64,000 bases of DNA from Hymenobacter negativus (GCF_017571495.1 NZ_JAGETZ010000001.1:248001-312000), one strand, 5' to 3'; shown: positions 33,199 through 44,191, counted from the stretch's first letter. Notes: a model not told the origin generated them from the sequence alone. Numbers and translations: made by a program.

Positions 33199-33362
33199 GC
33201 GAAATTCTGGAATAATGCAACTGCCAGCACGGTTATGCCGGGCTAGCAGTTGCATGGGATTCAGCTAGATAAATGAATGCCTAATAGCATGTCGCTCCGG
33301 AGCAGGAAGCGGGACAGATTGTTCCCACCACTATCCGCCTCCGCCCCGAAACGACAGCTAGG

Positions 33363-34850
33363 CTAGTACCCCGGGTTCTGCTGAATCTGGGGGTTGGTAT
33401 TGATTTCGGCCTGCGGAATGGGGAACGTGAGGAAGTTCACGTCACGGGCACCACCGGCACGGCGACGCGAAATGATGTCGAGGGCCGTGATGGTGTGCGT
33501 GGCCGATGCATCGGCCGAGGTGTGGCGAGCGTAGCGCACTAGGTCCCACCACCGTTCGCCTTCAAAGGCCAGTTCGAGGCGGCGCTGCCGGTCGATTTCG
33601 TCGCGCAACGATTGCTTGGTAGCGGCCTGGGGCGAGCCCAAAGTGAGGGCCGACAGCCCGGCGCGGGTACGCACCCGGTTCAGCTTGTCCAAAGCATCCT
33701 GGGTCGGGCCGCTTTGCTCGTTCACAGCCTCGGCGTAGGCCAGATACACTTCGGCCATGCGCAGCACGTAACTGTTGTCGGTAGAGTTGAAGTTGCCCCC
33801 AATGCTGGTCCATTTGAACACGAACGGGCCGCGGTCATTGGCATTAGCGCCCGACACCCGGTTCTTGGTGGCGTCGAGGTAGCTCACGTGGTCGCGGCCT
33901 ACAAAAGCGCCGTTGCTGGTTATGTTGCCATTGTAGGCCCAGCGACGGTCATTCACCGTATCGGCAAAAGCAATTAGCTCGGCGCTGGGAATGTTAAACT
34001 TCGAAAACGAGTACGTAGCGAAGGGCAGTGGCAGCATTAGGTCAGGCAGAATGCTGCCACCATCGGCCGTGCCGGCATACTGAATCTCGAAGAGCGACTC
34101 TGCGCTCTTGTTCTCAGCTGGGAACAAGGACTTGAAGGGCGTAGCCAATGGCACATTGCGGGCAATCACGGTTTGGGCAGCGGCTTGAGCGGCGGCCCAG
34201 TTGCGGCGGGTAAGCTGCACGCGTGCTAGCAAGGCGCTGGCAGCGTTGCGGCCAGCCCGGTTGGGGTTGGAAGCGGGCATCTGCACAGCGGCGCGCTGCA
34301 AGTCGCTCACTACCTGATTATACACATCATCGGCCGAAGCTCGGGGCATATTAGTCTCGTTGGGCTGGCTGCTTTCAGTCGGCAGCAGGCGGAGGGGTAC
34401 ACCGCCATAGGCCCGCACCAAGTTGAAATAGCACAGCCCCCGGATGAAGCGGGCCTCGCCCAGAATCTGGCTGCGGCGGGTGGTGTCCATCGTCACATTG
34501 GGCACGTACTTGAGCACAATATTGGCGCGGTTCACGCCGATGTACATCTGACGAAATATGTTGTTGACCTGGCTCGTGTTGGGCGTCCAGGCAATGTTCT
34601 GAATTGCGTTTACGTCGCCGTTGATACTGGTCACGTTATCGGTGGACATCTCACCGGCCACGTACAGGTCCTGGCCGTAGCCACCGGTGCCTTGCAAGGC
34701 ATCGTAGACGGCCGTGATGCTCGATTCGGCGTCGTCGGCTGAAGTAAAGAAGTTATTGGGCGTGATGCTGGTAAGCGGTTCTTTCTTTAGGAAATCACAG
34801 CCAGCCAGCAGCGTCAGGGCGCAAATCGGGAGGATAAAGTGCTTTTTCAT
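33363..34850 (-). CDS. susD: SusD/RagB-family glycan-binding lipoprotein
   Basis: A 495-residue outer-membrane lipoprotein (signal MKKHFILPICALTLLAGC, lipobox LAGC) with the SusD N-terminal ITPNNFFTSADDAESSITAVYD and C-terminal helical SusD-like domain (LRMAEVYLAYAEAVNE, LDKLNRVRTRAGL, LAFEGERWWDLVRYAR). SusD caps the SusC channel and delivers oligosaccharide. It follows susC with 24 bases between them. The sequence does not give the glycan; the neighbours suggest a beta-glucan. Confidence 0.95.
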   Translation of the reverse strand: MKKHFILPICALTLLAGCDFLKKEPLTSITPNNFFTSADDAESSITAVYDALQGTGGYGQDLYVAGEMSTDNVTSINGDVNAIQNIAWTPNTSQVNNIFRQMYIGVNRANIVLKYVPNVTMDTTRRSQILGEARFIRGLCYFNLVRAYGGVPLRLLPTESSQPNETNMPRASADDVYNQVVSDLQRAAVQMPASNPNRAGRNAASALLARVQLTRRNWAAAQAAAQTVIARNVPLATPFKSLFPAENKSAESLFEIQYAGTADGGSILPDLMLPLPFATYSFSKFNIPSAELIAFADTVNDRRWAYNGNITSNGAFVGRDHVSYLDATKNRVSGANANDRGPFVFKWTSIGGNFNSTDNSYVLRMAEVYLAYAEAVNEQSGPTQDALDKLNRVRTRAGLSALTLGSPQAATKQSLRDEIDRQRRLELAFEGERWWDLVRYARHTSADASATHTITALDIISRRRAGGARDVNFLTFPIPQAEINTNPQIQQNPGY

Positions 34851-34874
34851 GGGAATTCTAGCAATAAAATCGAC

Positions 34875-37800
34875 TTAGAAAGTGGCGTTCAGGCCCACCG
34901 TGTAGGTGCGCGCTTGTGGGTACACGCCAAAGTCGCGGCCGAAGCCAGTGGTGGAGAAGGGGTCGGCGCTCACTTCCGGGTCGTAGCCCGAGTACTTGGT
35001 CCAGGTTACCAGGTTCTGGGCCGTGCCGTAGATGCGCAGGTTCTTGAGAGCGGCGTGCTTCACTAGGCTTGTGGGCAGGTTGTAGGCCAGCGTCAGGTTC
35101 TTGAGGCGCACATAGGAACCGTCCTCAATAAAGCGGGTCGACACGCGGTTGTTGCCCGCGGGGTCGCCAAACACAGGACGAGGAATGTCGGTGTTGGTGT
35201 TGGTGGGTGTCCAGTGATTGAGCACGGCCGTGCTCTGGTTGAGAGCCGTGGTTTGGCCTTCGGTAATGGTGCGGTTGGCGTTGTAGATATCGTTGCCGAA
35301 GCTACCTTGGAAGAACACGCTCAACTCGATGCCTTTGAAGCTGAAGTTGTTGGTGACGCCAGCAATGAATTTCGGGTTAGGATTGCCAATAATAGTCCGG
35401 TCGGCATCATTGATAACTTTATCCCCGTTCACGTCCACGAAGCGGATGTCGCCTGCCTTAGGAGCAGTGCTGTTCTGCTTGGGCAGCGCGGCTCCCTCGG
35501 CATCCGACTGCACAATGCCTTGCACTTGGTGGCCGTAGAACACGCCCAGCGGCTGTCCTACTTGCTGAATGCTGTAGCCGCCGATGAAGCTTCGGGCCAC
35601 CTGCTCACCCTTGTCATTGGGCGCACTGCCCAGGTCGATGACTTTGTTGCGGTTGGCGGTGACGTTGAAGTTCGTGCTCCAGCCGAAGCCGCCGTTCTGG
35701 CCATCCACATTGTTGGTTACCAGGCCCAACTCAATGCCACGGTTCTGAATAGTACCCACGTTCTGAATCACGCCCAAGTTGCCTGCGCCCGTGCTCTGGG
35801 GCAGTGTCACGCTGAGGAGCAGGTCGGTGGTGCGCTTATTGTACGCATCCACGGTAAAGGTCAGACGGTTACTGAACATGCTCAGGTCAATGCCGGCGTT
35901 GTACTGCGCGGTGGTCTCCCAGCGCACGTCGTTGCCGATATCAGTCTGAGTGATGCCGCCCAAAATGGACCCACTGCCTTGGTAGTTGCTGCCCACTCCA
36001 TAGCGTGAAAAGCGCTGGTAGGTATAAATCTCCTGGTTGCCGTTGGCCCCGTAGCTGCCACGCAGCTTCAGGTCCGAAACCACACCGCCTTGTGGGAAGA
36101 AGCTTTCCTTCGACACGCGCCAACCCAGCGACACGGCCGGGAAGTAACCAAAGCGGTTGGCCCCGCTGAAGCGGCTGCTAGCATCGGCCCGGAAGCTCAC
36201 CGTGGCCAAGTACCGCTCGTCGTAGTTATAAATGGCGCGGCCGAAGAAGCTCAACAGCGACCATTGGTCGGCATAGCTGCCAGGAATGCCCGAGGCCGTG
36301 GAACCACCATTGAGGTAAGGCACGGCATTGGACGAAAAGCCCCGCGTGCCGGCGCCCGAGGTGAACCGGTCCGAAGCCTGCATTGACTGCCCGCCGAGCA
36401 GTGTCAGGTTATGCTTGTCGTTGAAGGTTTTATTATACGTCAGTGTGTTTTCCAGCAGCCAAATAACCTGCTGGTTAGCTGCCGTATTGGCCGAGCCGCG
36501 GACTTCTGCCGGCGACGAAGAGGTACCTGGGTAGTTGCGGCTGTAGAAGGTGTTTTCCGACTGCGTGCGGAAGTCCAAGCCCAACGAGGTCTTCAGAGTC
36601 AGGTTTTTGAGGATGTCGAACTCGCCATACACGTTGCCCAGCGCCTGGTACACAATAGCCTGGTTGCTGGTTTCGAGCAAGTTCCCCACTGGGTTGTCGC
36701 TCTGCGTAAATGAGTTAGTGCCATACGTATTGTCGGCATTGCGCACCGGTACCGTCGGAATCTGGGTCAGGGCGCCCAGTACGGTACCTGAGTTGCCCAA
36801 GGCCGCTTCCGAGCGCACGGTGCCATTGGTATGGCTGCGGCTCAGGTTGAGCGTAGTACCCAGCCGGAAACGGTCCGTCACGCGTTGGTCAAGGTTAATC
36901 TTGAAGTTGTAGCGGTCGAACCCGGACTGGATGTTAATGCCAGCTTGATTGAAATAGCCTCCTGCGATGTAGTAACGCGTCTTGTCGGTACCACCGCTCA
37001 CGCTCAATTGGTAGCTCTGAAGGTCAGCGGGCCGAAAAACGGCATCCTGCCAGTCGGTATCGTATGGCGGCAGGTTGTTGAGGTCGGGAAAACCGGGCGC
37101 CCGACCGGCGTTGGCTAGCAGTTCGTTGTATTCCTGAACAAATTGGCGGGCATTCAGCACATCCAGTTTCTTGCGCAGGTACTGGCGGCCGTAGTACACG
37201 TTCAGGCCCACCTGGGCTTGGCCGACCTTGCCTTTCTTGGTTGTAATAACCACCACGCCGTTAGCCGCCCGCACGCCATAAATCGCAGCGGCAGCCCCGT
37301 CTTTCAGCACATCAATGCTCTCAATATCATTGGGGTTAATGGAATTAAGCGGGTTCAGACGCTGGCTGTTGCTAGTGAGTTCCTGGTCATATGAGGGCAG
37401 CACTGGAATGCCGTCAATCACGTACAGAGGCGAAGCATTCAAGCTGAGCGTAGCATTGCCCCGAATCCGCACGTTGATGCCTGCGCCGGGCGCGCCGCTG
37501 GGGGCCGTCACCTGCACGCCGGGCGTCTGGCCCTGTAAGGCTTGGTCGAAGCCCGCTACAGGCTGGCGAGCCAGCGCAGTTCCGTTTACGGATGATACAG
37601 CCGTTGTCAGTTCCTGCCGGCTTTGGGTACCATAACCTACCACTACGACTTCTTTCAGGGCCTCGGCATCATCTTTCATCTGGATATCGAACGTCGTGGT
37701 AGTACCCACCGGCACTTCCTGTCGCACGAACCCTATTGAACTGAAGGATAGAATACTGCCTTCAGGTACTGTGAGCGTAAAACTACCGCTCGCATCGGTG

Positions 37801-38051
37801 GCCGTGCCAATGGTGGTGCCTTTCACGAGCACCGTCACCCCGGGCAGACCCTCGCCGGCCGCATTCGTCACGCGACCTTGAACGGGAATATCACGCCGGG
37901 CGCTGGTATTGGTGGTTAGCCGCAAGCCCGCTGCCGTGTGCACAGCCGGTGCAGCTCCGAAGCCGGTAAGGAGCGTGCCGCTCAACGCAGAGGTGAGCAA
38001 CACCTTCTTGAGAGGCCCCGGCCCTGGTGAGAATGGTAAGGGAGTTGACAT
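34875..38051 (-). CDS. susC: SusC/RagA-family TonB-dependent transporter
   Basis: A 1058-residue outer-membrane transporter: signal segment near 15-45, carboxypeptidase-regulatory-like domain (IPVQGRVTNAAGEGLPGVTV, 54-73 region), the TonB box/plug start (EALKEVVVVGYGTQ), a plug with SPLYVIDGIPV and the 22-strand barrel ending in TYTVGLNATF. It imports oligosaccharides with energy from TonB. It is the first gene of the susCD pair; a pair of inverted 13-mers lies 106-207 bases upstream, and the regulator gene lies further upstream on the same strand. Confidence 0.95.
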   Translation of the reverse strand: MSTPLPFSPGPGPLKKVLLTSALSGTLLTGFGAAPAVHTAAGLRLTTNTSARRDIPVQGRVTNAAGEGLPGVTVLVKGTTIGTATDASGSFTLTVPEGSILSFSSIGFVRQEVPVGTTTTFDIQMKDDAEALKEVVVVGYGTQSRQELTTAVSSVNGTALARQPVAGFDQALQGQTPGVQVTAPSGAPGAGINVRIRGNATLSLNASPLYVIDGIPVLPSYDQELTSNSQRLNPLNSINPNDIESIDVLKDGAAAAIYGVRAANGVVVITTKKGKVGQAQVGLNVYYGRQYLRKKLDVLNARQFVQEYNELLANAGRAPGFPDLNNLPPYDTDWQDAVFRPADLQSYQLSVSGGTDKTRYYIAGGYFNQAGINIQSGFDRYNFKINLDQRVTDRFRLGTTLNLSRSHTNGTVRSEAALGNSGTVLGALTQIPTVPVRNADNTYGTNSFTQSDNPVGNLLETSNQAIVYQALGNVYGEFDILKNLTLKTSLGLDFRTQSENTFYSRNYPGTSSSPAEVRGSANTAANQQVIWLLENTLTYNKTFNDKHNLTLLGGQSMQASDRFTSGAGTRGFSSNAVPYLNGGSTASGIPGSYADQWSLLSFFGRAIYNYDERYLATVSFRADASSRFSGANRFGYFPAVSLGWRVSKESFFPQGGVVSDLKLRGSYGANGNQEIYTYQRFSRYGVGSNYQGSGSILGGITQTDIGNDVRWETTAQYNAGIDLSMFSNRLTFTVDAYNKRTTDLLLSVTLPQSTGAGNLGVIQNVGTIQNRGIELGLVTNNVDGQNGGFGWSTNFNVTANRNKVIDLGSAPNDKGEQVARSFIGGYSIQQVGQPLGVFYGHQVQGIVQSDAEGAALPKQNSTAPKAGDIRFVDVNGDKVINDADRTIIGNPNPKFIAGVTNNFSFKGIELSVFFQGSFGNDIYNANRTITEGQTTALNQSTAVLNHWTPTNTNTDIPRPVFGDPAGNNRVSTRFIEDGSYVRLKNLTLAYNLPTSLVKHAALKNLRIYGTAQNLVTWTKYSGYDPEVSADPFSTTGFGRDFGVYPQARTYTVGLNATF

Positions 38052-38156
38052 AAATTAGTGAGTTGGGTGGGAAATGAACTATAAAATCGGCGAGCCCTGC
38101 CAACGGATGGGGCGTTTTCCGGACACGGTGCAAGCCGTAATCCGGAGCTTAGCAGT

Positions 38157-38258
38157 CCCAATCGTTTGCTTTGATTAGAGCCATCAAAAGACCTATTTCC
38201 CAATTGCTAGTCGGTTGGTAGGTTCTTCAAGCCCGCTTAGTTGATGCAAACGATTGGG
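38157..38258. promoter_or_regulatory. Pair of inverted 13-mers upstream of susC, candidate operators
   Basis: CCCAATCGTTTGC at 38157-38169 and its exact complement at 38246-38258, 76 bases apart, lie 106-207 bases before the susC start. They are candidate binding sites for the AraC-type domain of the regulator at 38458-41313 or for a LacI-type repressor (the core CAAACGATTG recalls LacI-type operators). The rest of the 406-base gap holds no gene. Confidence 0.5.
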
Positions 38259-38399
38259 GGTTAAAAAGCGCAGTTATGTCGCAGATTTTTACAAAGGTCC
38301 CGGGCTAGTAGCGGGCACACTATATCATTTATTACAAGCCTTGTTCAGCGCGGAATATTTTGTTTAATCATCTAATAATCATAATGTTGCTAAAAGCAT

Positions 38400-38434
38400 A
38401 AAAGTGACATCCACTTAACGCAGATGTCACTTTT
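38400..38434 (-). terminator. Terminator of the hybrid regulator gene
   Basis: 12-bp perfect stem AAAAGTGACATC / GATGTCACTTTT with an 11-base loop, followed on the minus strand by T-rich DNA. It lies 24 bases past the regulator stop and separates it from susC. Confidence 0.8.
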
Positions 38435-38457
38435 AGAACACGATTCAAGAAAATATT

Positions 38458-41313
38458 TCAGTGTGCCGACGACGCGTGCAGAGCCCGAAACTTTGATGGG
38501 GTGAGCTGGTAGCGGGTGCGGAAGCTGGCCGTGAAGTAGGACGGCGAAGAGAAGCCCAATTCGTAGGCAATTTCGGCAATCGTGAGGGTATCGTCGAGCA
38601 GCAACTCGCGGGCCTTGGTCAGCCGGATGCCCTGAATGAAGTCCGTGACGCCGGTGTTCAGCACGGCCTTCACTTTGCGGTAGAGCTGCATGCGCGACAC
38701 CCCCAGGCTACGGGCCACGTCCTCCACGCTCAGGTCGGTTTTGGTGATGTTGGCTTCCACGATGGCCGTGAGGTCGAGCAGGAACTTCTGGTCGGTCTGG
38801 GTGGTGACACCTGTGGTATCCACGCTCAGCTCGCGGCGGAAATGCTCGCGTTGCCGGGCGCGGTTGCTGAGTAGCGTGCGCACACTTTCAAGCAGGAAAG
38901 TCGGATTGAAGGGCTTGGTCAGGTACAGGTCGGCGCCGGCCTGCACCCCTTCAAGCTGCTGCTCGGGAGCGCCGCGGGCCGTGAGCAGCACCACCGGGAT
39001 GTGAGAGGTGCGCCAGTCGGCCCGCAATTGGGCCACCACCTCCAAGCCACTCAGGCCCGGCATCATCACGTCGCACACTATTAAGTCGGGCACCAGTTCG
39101 GTGGCTAGCGTAAAGCCTGAGTGTCCGTCGGTGGCGCCCTGCACGCGATAAGCCGCCCCCAGCTTGCGCACCAGAAAGTCATTCACTTCTTGGTTGTCCT
39201 CAATCACGAGTACCAGCGTTTCGCTGGCGGCTTCGGCCAGGGTCACCTCGGCTACTACCGGCTCCACGGCCAGCGGCTCGGGCTCATCCAGTGAGAAAAC
39301 CACGGGCCGGGTAAGCTCGTCGGCGCGCAGAGCTTCGGGCAGCTCGCGGGGCAGCAACACGCTGAACGTGCTGCCTTTGCCAGGCTGGCTGCTGAACGAT
39401 AACTGGCCTTGATGCAAGCGCACGAGGCCCTGTGCCAGCGCCAGGCCCATACCCGACCCCTTGGCCACCGCACCTTGGTCGCCTTGGTAAAACCATTCGA
39501 AAATGTGCCCCCGGTCCTGCTCGCTGATGCCCAAGCCGGTATCGGTCACGCTCACTTGCAGCGCCCGGCCCTGGTCGGCGGCTTGTAGGCTGACGGTAAT
39601 CTGGCCGTGGTCCGGGGTGAATTTCAAAGCGTTGGACAGCAAGTTGAAGAACACTTTGTCCAGAATATTGCCGTCAAACCAAGCTATCAGTACTGGCTCG
39701 GCGGCTAGAAAGCGCAGGCGCACATCGCGCAGCTGCGCAGGCTTCTCGAAGGCATCTACAATTTCGCGCACAAACGTCACGAGGTTGCCCTCGGTAGCGT
39801 GCACGGCCATTTTGCCCACCTCAATCTTCCGAAAATCCAGCAGCTGATTCACCAGTTGTAGTAGACGCTGGGTGTTGCGCCGCACTAAGCCCAGGTCCTG
39901 CCGCTGGGCACTGCTGAAGGTAGCACTGTTGCTCAGCAGTTCTTCCACCGGCCCCAAAATGAGCGTGAGCGGTGTGCGTAGCTCATGCGAGAAATTGGTG
40001 AAGAAACGCAGCTTGGCCTCGGTATCGGTACGGGCGCGCTCGGCCATCAACTCCAGTTGGTTGCGTTGCGAGCGAATTTCCTCATTCTGGGCCGTCAGCT
40101 GGCGGTTGATTTTGTCGTTTTCCTCGTTTTGCTGGCTGAGCTGGCGGTTGATTTTATCGTTTTCTGCATTTTGCAAAGCCAACTGCAGGTTAATCAACCG
40201 GTTTTTACGGGCCGAGTGCCAGGCTAGCGCGCCCAATGCCAGGGCTACCAGCAACGACGCCAATGACACGTACAGCGCCACCTGCTGGCTAGCGTAGGTG
40301 GCCCGCAGGTGCTGCAGCAAGCCCTGCTGCTGCTCAATGTCCTGCTGCTGGCTCACCATCTTATCGGTTTGCTGCCGCATAGTCAGCACGTTGGTCGAAT
40401 CAATGACCATTGTGCCCAGGATATTTTCTCGTTTAAATGGCTGTTTACCCAAAATTTTCAAGGCGGTGCGAATGGCATCTTCGCCGCCAGGCGAATACAG
40501 AATCGAGGCCTGCAGCCTATGCTGTTGCACCAACTCAATCCCTTCGCCTTCGCTGGCCAAGCCGTCCACCCCAATAATTTTTATCTGCCGGTCGCGGCCC
40601 AGTTCCTTACATATAAGATAGGCTCCACGCGCCATGCCGTCGTTGTGAGCAAAAATCAGCGTCACTTCCGGGTGAGCCTTCAGCGCTGCTGTCAGCTCTG
40701 ACTTGGGGACGTTTTCGGTCCAGTTGCCGGTTACTTGGCTTACGACTTGCAGCCCTGGGTAGTCGCGCAGGGCCTGGGCAAAGCCCTCGTGGCGCCCCGA
40801 GGTAGCCGACGAGCCGGGCGTACCCAGCAGCTCCACCAGATGGCCGTGGCCGTGCAGCAGGCGCGCTGCGTAGCGGGCCGCCGTTTGGCCTACCTCCACG
40901 TTATCGGCCCCTACAAAGGCGGTATAGGCCTGCGAGGCGGTGCGCCGGTCCAGTAGCAGCACCGGGATGCCGCGCCGGTAGGCCTCCTCCACAGCCGGCG
41001 TCACGGGCTCTGCCTCGTAGGGCGAAACAATCAGCAAATCAATGCTGCTCGCAATCAGTTCGTGGATTTGCCGCTTCTGCAATTCACTGTTATCGTGCGA
41101 ATTCAACATCTTCAGCTGCACATCCGGATGGAAGCTAAGCTCGCGCTCCATGCCGGCCAGCATGGCTTTGCGCCAGGGCCCGTTGGTGCTGCACTGGGCA
41201 AACCCAATGCGGTAGTGCGGATGGCTAGCCGGCTGGGCACACCCCGCTATCAGCAGACAAACGAGTACCCACGCCGCTAGCCGCTTCGACCAACTAACTA
41301 ATAACTTATTCAA
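38458..41313 (-). CDS. Hybrid two-component regulator: sugar-binding sensor, histidine kinase, receiver, AraC output
   Basis: A 951-residue one-protein signalling system. In order: hydrophobic N-terminus with a lipobox-like LIAGC (Cys25), a periplasmic LacI/ribose-binding-type sensor (near 33-315, HYRIGFAQCSTNGPWRKAML), a membrane helix (near 345-367), a coiled coil with 14-residue repeats, HisKA (FSHELRTPLTLILGP), HATPase (NLLSNALKFTP, DTGLGIS), a receiver with VIEDNQ and CDVMMPG, and an AraC helix-turn-helix (LSVEDVARSLGVSRMQLYRK ... AYELGFSSPSYF). It would sense a mono- or oligosaccharide in the periplasm and activate susC. Start codon is TTG at 41313; no ATG fits the signal segment. Confidence 0.92.
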   Translation of the reverse strand: MNKLLVSWSKRLAAWVLVCLLIAGCAQPASHPHYRIGFAQCSTNGPWRKAMLAGMERELSFHPDVQLKMLNSHDNSELQKRQIHELIASSIDLLIVSPYEAEPVTPAVEEAYRRGIPVLLLDRRTASQAYTAFVGADNVEVGQTAARYAARLLHGHGHLVELLGTPGSSATSGRHEGFAQALRDYPGLQVVSQVTGNWTENVPKSELTAALKAHPEVTLIFAHNDGMARGAYLICKELGRDRQIKIIGVDGLASEGEGIELVQQHRLQASILYSPGGEDAIRTALKILGKQPFKRENILGTMVIDSTNVLTMRQQTDKMVSQQQDIEQQQGLLQHLRATYASQQVALYVSLASLLVALALGALAWHSARKNRLINLQLALQNAENDKINRQLSQQNEENDKINRQLTAQNEEIRSQRNQLELMAERARTDTEAKLRFFTNFSHELRTPLTLILGPVEELLSNSATFSSAQRQDLGLVRRNTQRLLQLVNQLLDFRKIEVGKMAVHATEGNLVTFVREIVDAFEKPAQLRDVRLRFLAAEPVLIAWFDGNILDKVFFNLLSNALKFTPDHGQITVSLQAADQGRALQVSVTDTGLGISEQDRGHIFEWFYQGDQGAVAKGSGMGLALAQGLVRLHQGQLSFSSQPGKGSTFSVLLPRELPEALRADELTRPVVFSLDEPEPLAVEPVVAEVTLAEAASETLVLVIEDNQEVNDFLVRKLGAAYRVQGATDGHSGFTLATELVPDLIVCDVMMPGLSGLEVVAQLRADWRTSHIPVVLLTARGAPEQQLEGVQAGADLYLTKPFNPTFLLESVRTLLSNRARQREHFRRELSVDTTGVTTQTDQKFLLDLTAIVEANITKTDLSVEDVARSLGVSRMQLYRKVKAVLNTGVTDFIQGIRLTKARELLLDDTLTIAEIAYELGFSSPSYFTASFRTRYQLTPSKFRALHASSAH
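40079..40180 (-). repeat. 42-bp tandem repeat in the regulator coiled coil
   Basis: Two near-identical 42-base units (sharing AGCTGGCGGTTGATTTT at 40097 and 40139) plus partial flanks encode the repeating NRQLSQQNEENDKI pattern just inside the membrane helix. The unit is 14 residues, close to two heptad turns of a coiled coil. Confidence 0.85.
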
Positions 41314-41582
41314 CTACTCGCAGAATACCGGTGAAAAGAACTTATCGGCCCGAACAGCGCTTGTTGCCAGATAAACGGCTACTAAGGTCCTGCATGGGCT
41401 GGATGCCACGGAGGAAAACGGGAATGCTGGTGATATGTCCGTAAAATTAACAAAATAACCGCGCCATACTTCGGACCGCTGTTTGTTCATTAATCCGGCC
41501 GACTTACACTAAAATACCGCTGCCCCTTACGCACCAAGCCTCATCTCTAAAGCGCCAACGCGGGAGGCACCCGCATATGTTG

Positions 41583-41590
41583 TACCTTTG
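41583..41590 (+). promoter_or_regulatory. Candidate promoter of the RNA helicase gene with a 290-base leader
   Basis: TACCTTTG followed by CAAAA is a full TAnnTTTG box. It is the best match in the 572-base gap before the helicase. It would give a 5' leader of about 290 bases (41597-41885), GC-rich and able to form hairpins, for example GCCCGCTGCCCGGCTGCTTC with CGGGCAAAG. No other gene is seen in the gap. Confidence 0.5.
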
Positions 41591-41885
41591 CAAAACCCAG
41601 GGCCGCCGTCGGAGCAGCCCGCTGCCCGGCTGCTTCGGGCAAAGCCCCGCGCCTCGGCTGTCTCCGCGAAGTAAGCGCACCTCACTCCAATTCCTCTTTA
41701 TTCAGGGAATCTGCTGGCCTCCGACGAGCCATCAAACCCCACCCACGCCCGACCTTGTCCAGCGTGGCCATGCCCGCCTATGCTACGGCGCAGGCTGAAC
41801 CACCCATTATGTGGACGGCTGTCCACTACCACTTTACTGTGACGCCAGGCATGTACTGCCCGGCTCCAGCTACTTATTAGTCAGC

Positions 41886-43394
<1,509 letters not shown>

Positions 43395-43485
43395 ACAGCT
43401 AGGCTACGGGCTTCAACGACCGTTATACTCCGGCTTGGCTCAACATGGCGGTCTATTCTAAATAAGAAAGGAGTACTTTCACCAA

Positions 43486-43525
43486 AGCAAAACGACCCGG
43501 AAAACTTTTTCCGGGTCGTTTTGCT
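43486..43525 (+). terminator. Terminator of the RNA helicase gene
   Basis: AGCAAAACGACCCGGAAAA pairs perfectly with TTTTCCGGGTCGTTTTGCT, followed by TTTT. Confidence 0.9.
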
Positions 43526-43575
43526 TTTTACGCCTGATAGCCTGCTTTCTCCGCGACTTATTCTGCTTCTTACTC

Positions 43576-44058
43576 ATGGCACAGCCCACGCTTCCCGTTA
43601 TCCAGGCCCTGCGCGACACGGCCCAGCGCCTCGCCACCCAAGCACCCTATCAGTGGGGCCACATGGGCAGTTGCAACTGCGGCCACCTCGCTCAAACCAT
43701 CACCAGCCTCACCAAAGCCGAAATCCACGCCCGCGCCATGCAGCGCTACGGCGACTGGGAACGCCAGATTATCGACTACTGCCCCACCAGCGGCCTGCCC
43801 ATCGACCAGACCATCGACGAGATGCTGGCCCTCGGCTTTAGCCGCCGCGACCTCACCCACCTCGAACGCATCTCCGACCCCGCCATCCGGGCTGCCATTC
43901 CTTTCGAGCGACGCGATGCTCTACGCCATAACCAGCGCGACGACGTAGTGCTCTACCTCTACACCTGGGCCGACCTACTGGAGCGCGACCTGCTGGCCGG
44001 CATCAGCCTACCCAGCTTCGAGAACGCACCAGTGCCCACGCTTGTGGCGGTTGAGTAG
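43576..44058 (+). CDS. Conserved protein of unknown function
   Basis: A 160-residue soluble protein, helical, with a CNCGHLAQ motif near residues 34-41 and a YCPTSGLPIDQ segment, giving three cysteines and a histidine that might bind metal. No family name recognised, though the arrangement looks like a conserved Bacteroidota protein. It lies between two strong terminators, so it is probably its own transcription unit. Confidence 0.65.
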   Translation: MAQPTLPVIQALRDTAQRLATQAPYQWGHMGSCNCGHLAQTITSLTKAEIHARAMQRYGDWERQIIDYCPTSGLPIDQTIDEMLALGFSRRDLTHLERISDPAIRAAIPFERRDALRHNQRDDVVLYLYTWADLLERDLLAGISLPSFENAPVPTLVAVE

Positions 44059-44107
44059 CCCGCCTCCTGGGTTTGACTCGTCAGTTCCTCAAGAACAATC
44101 ATAACAT

Positions 44108-44145
44108 AAAAAGCCCCCGTCAAAAATCTGGCGGGGGCTTTTTGC
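44108..44145 (+). terminator. Intrinsic terminator after the 43576 gene
   Basis: AAAAAGCCCCCGT pairs with GCGGGGGCTTTTT around a short loop; T-run on the plus strand and A-run before it, so it could act on both strands. Confidence 0.9.
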
Positions 44146-44191
44146 TTCTATACAAACCGTAGCTACCGAAGGGCAACCGAACGGGTAATGA

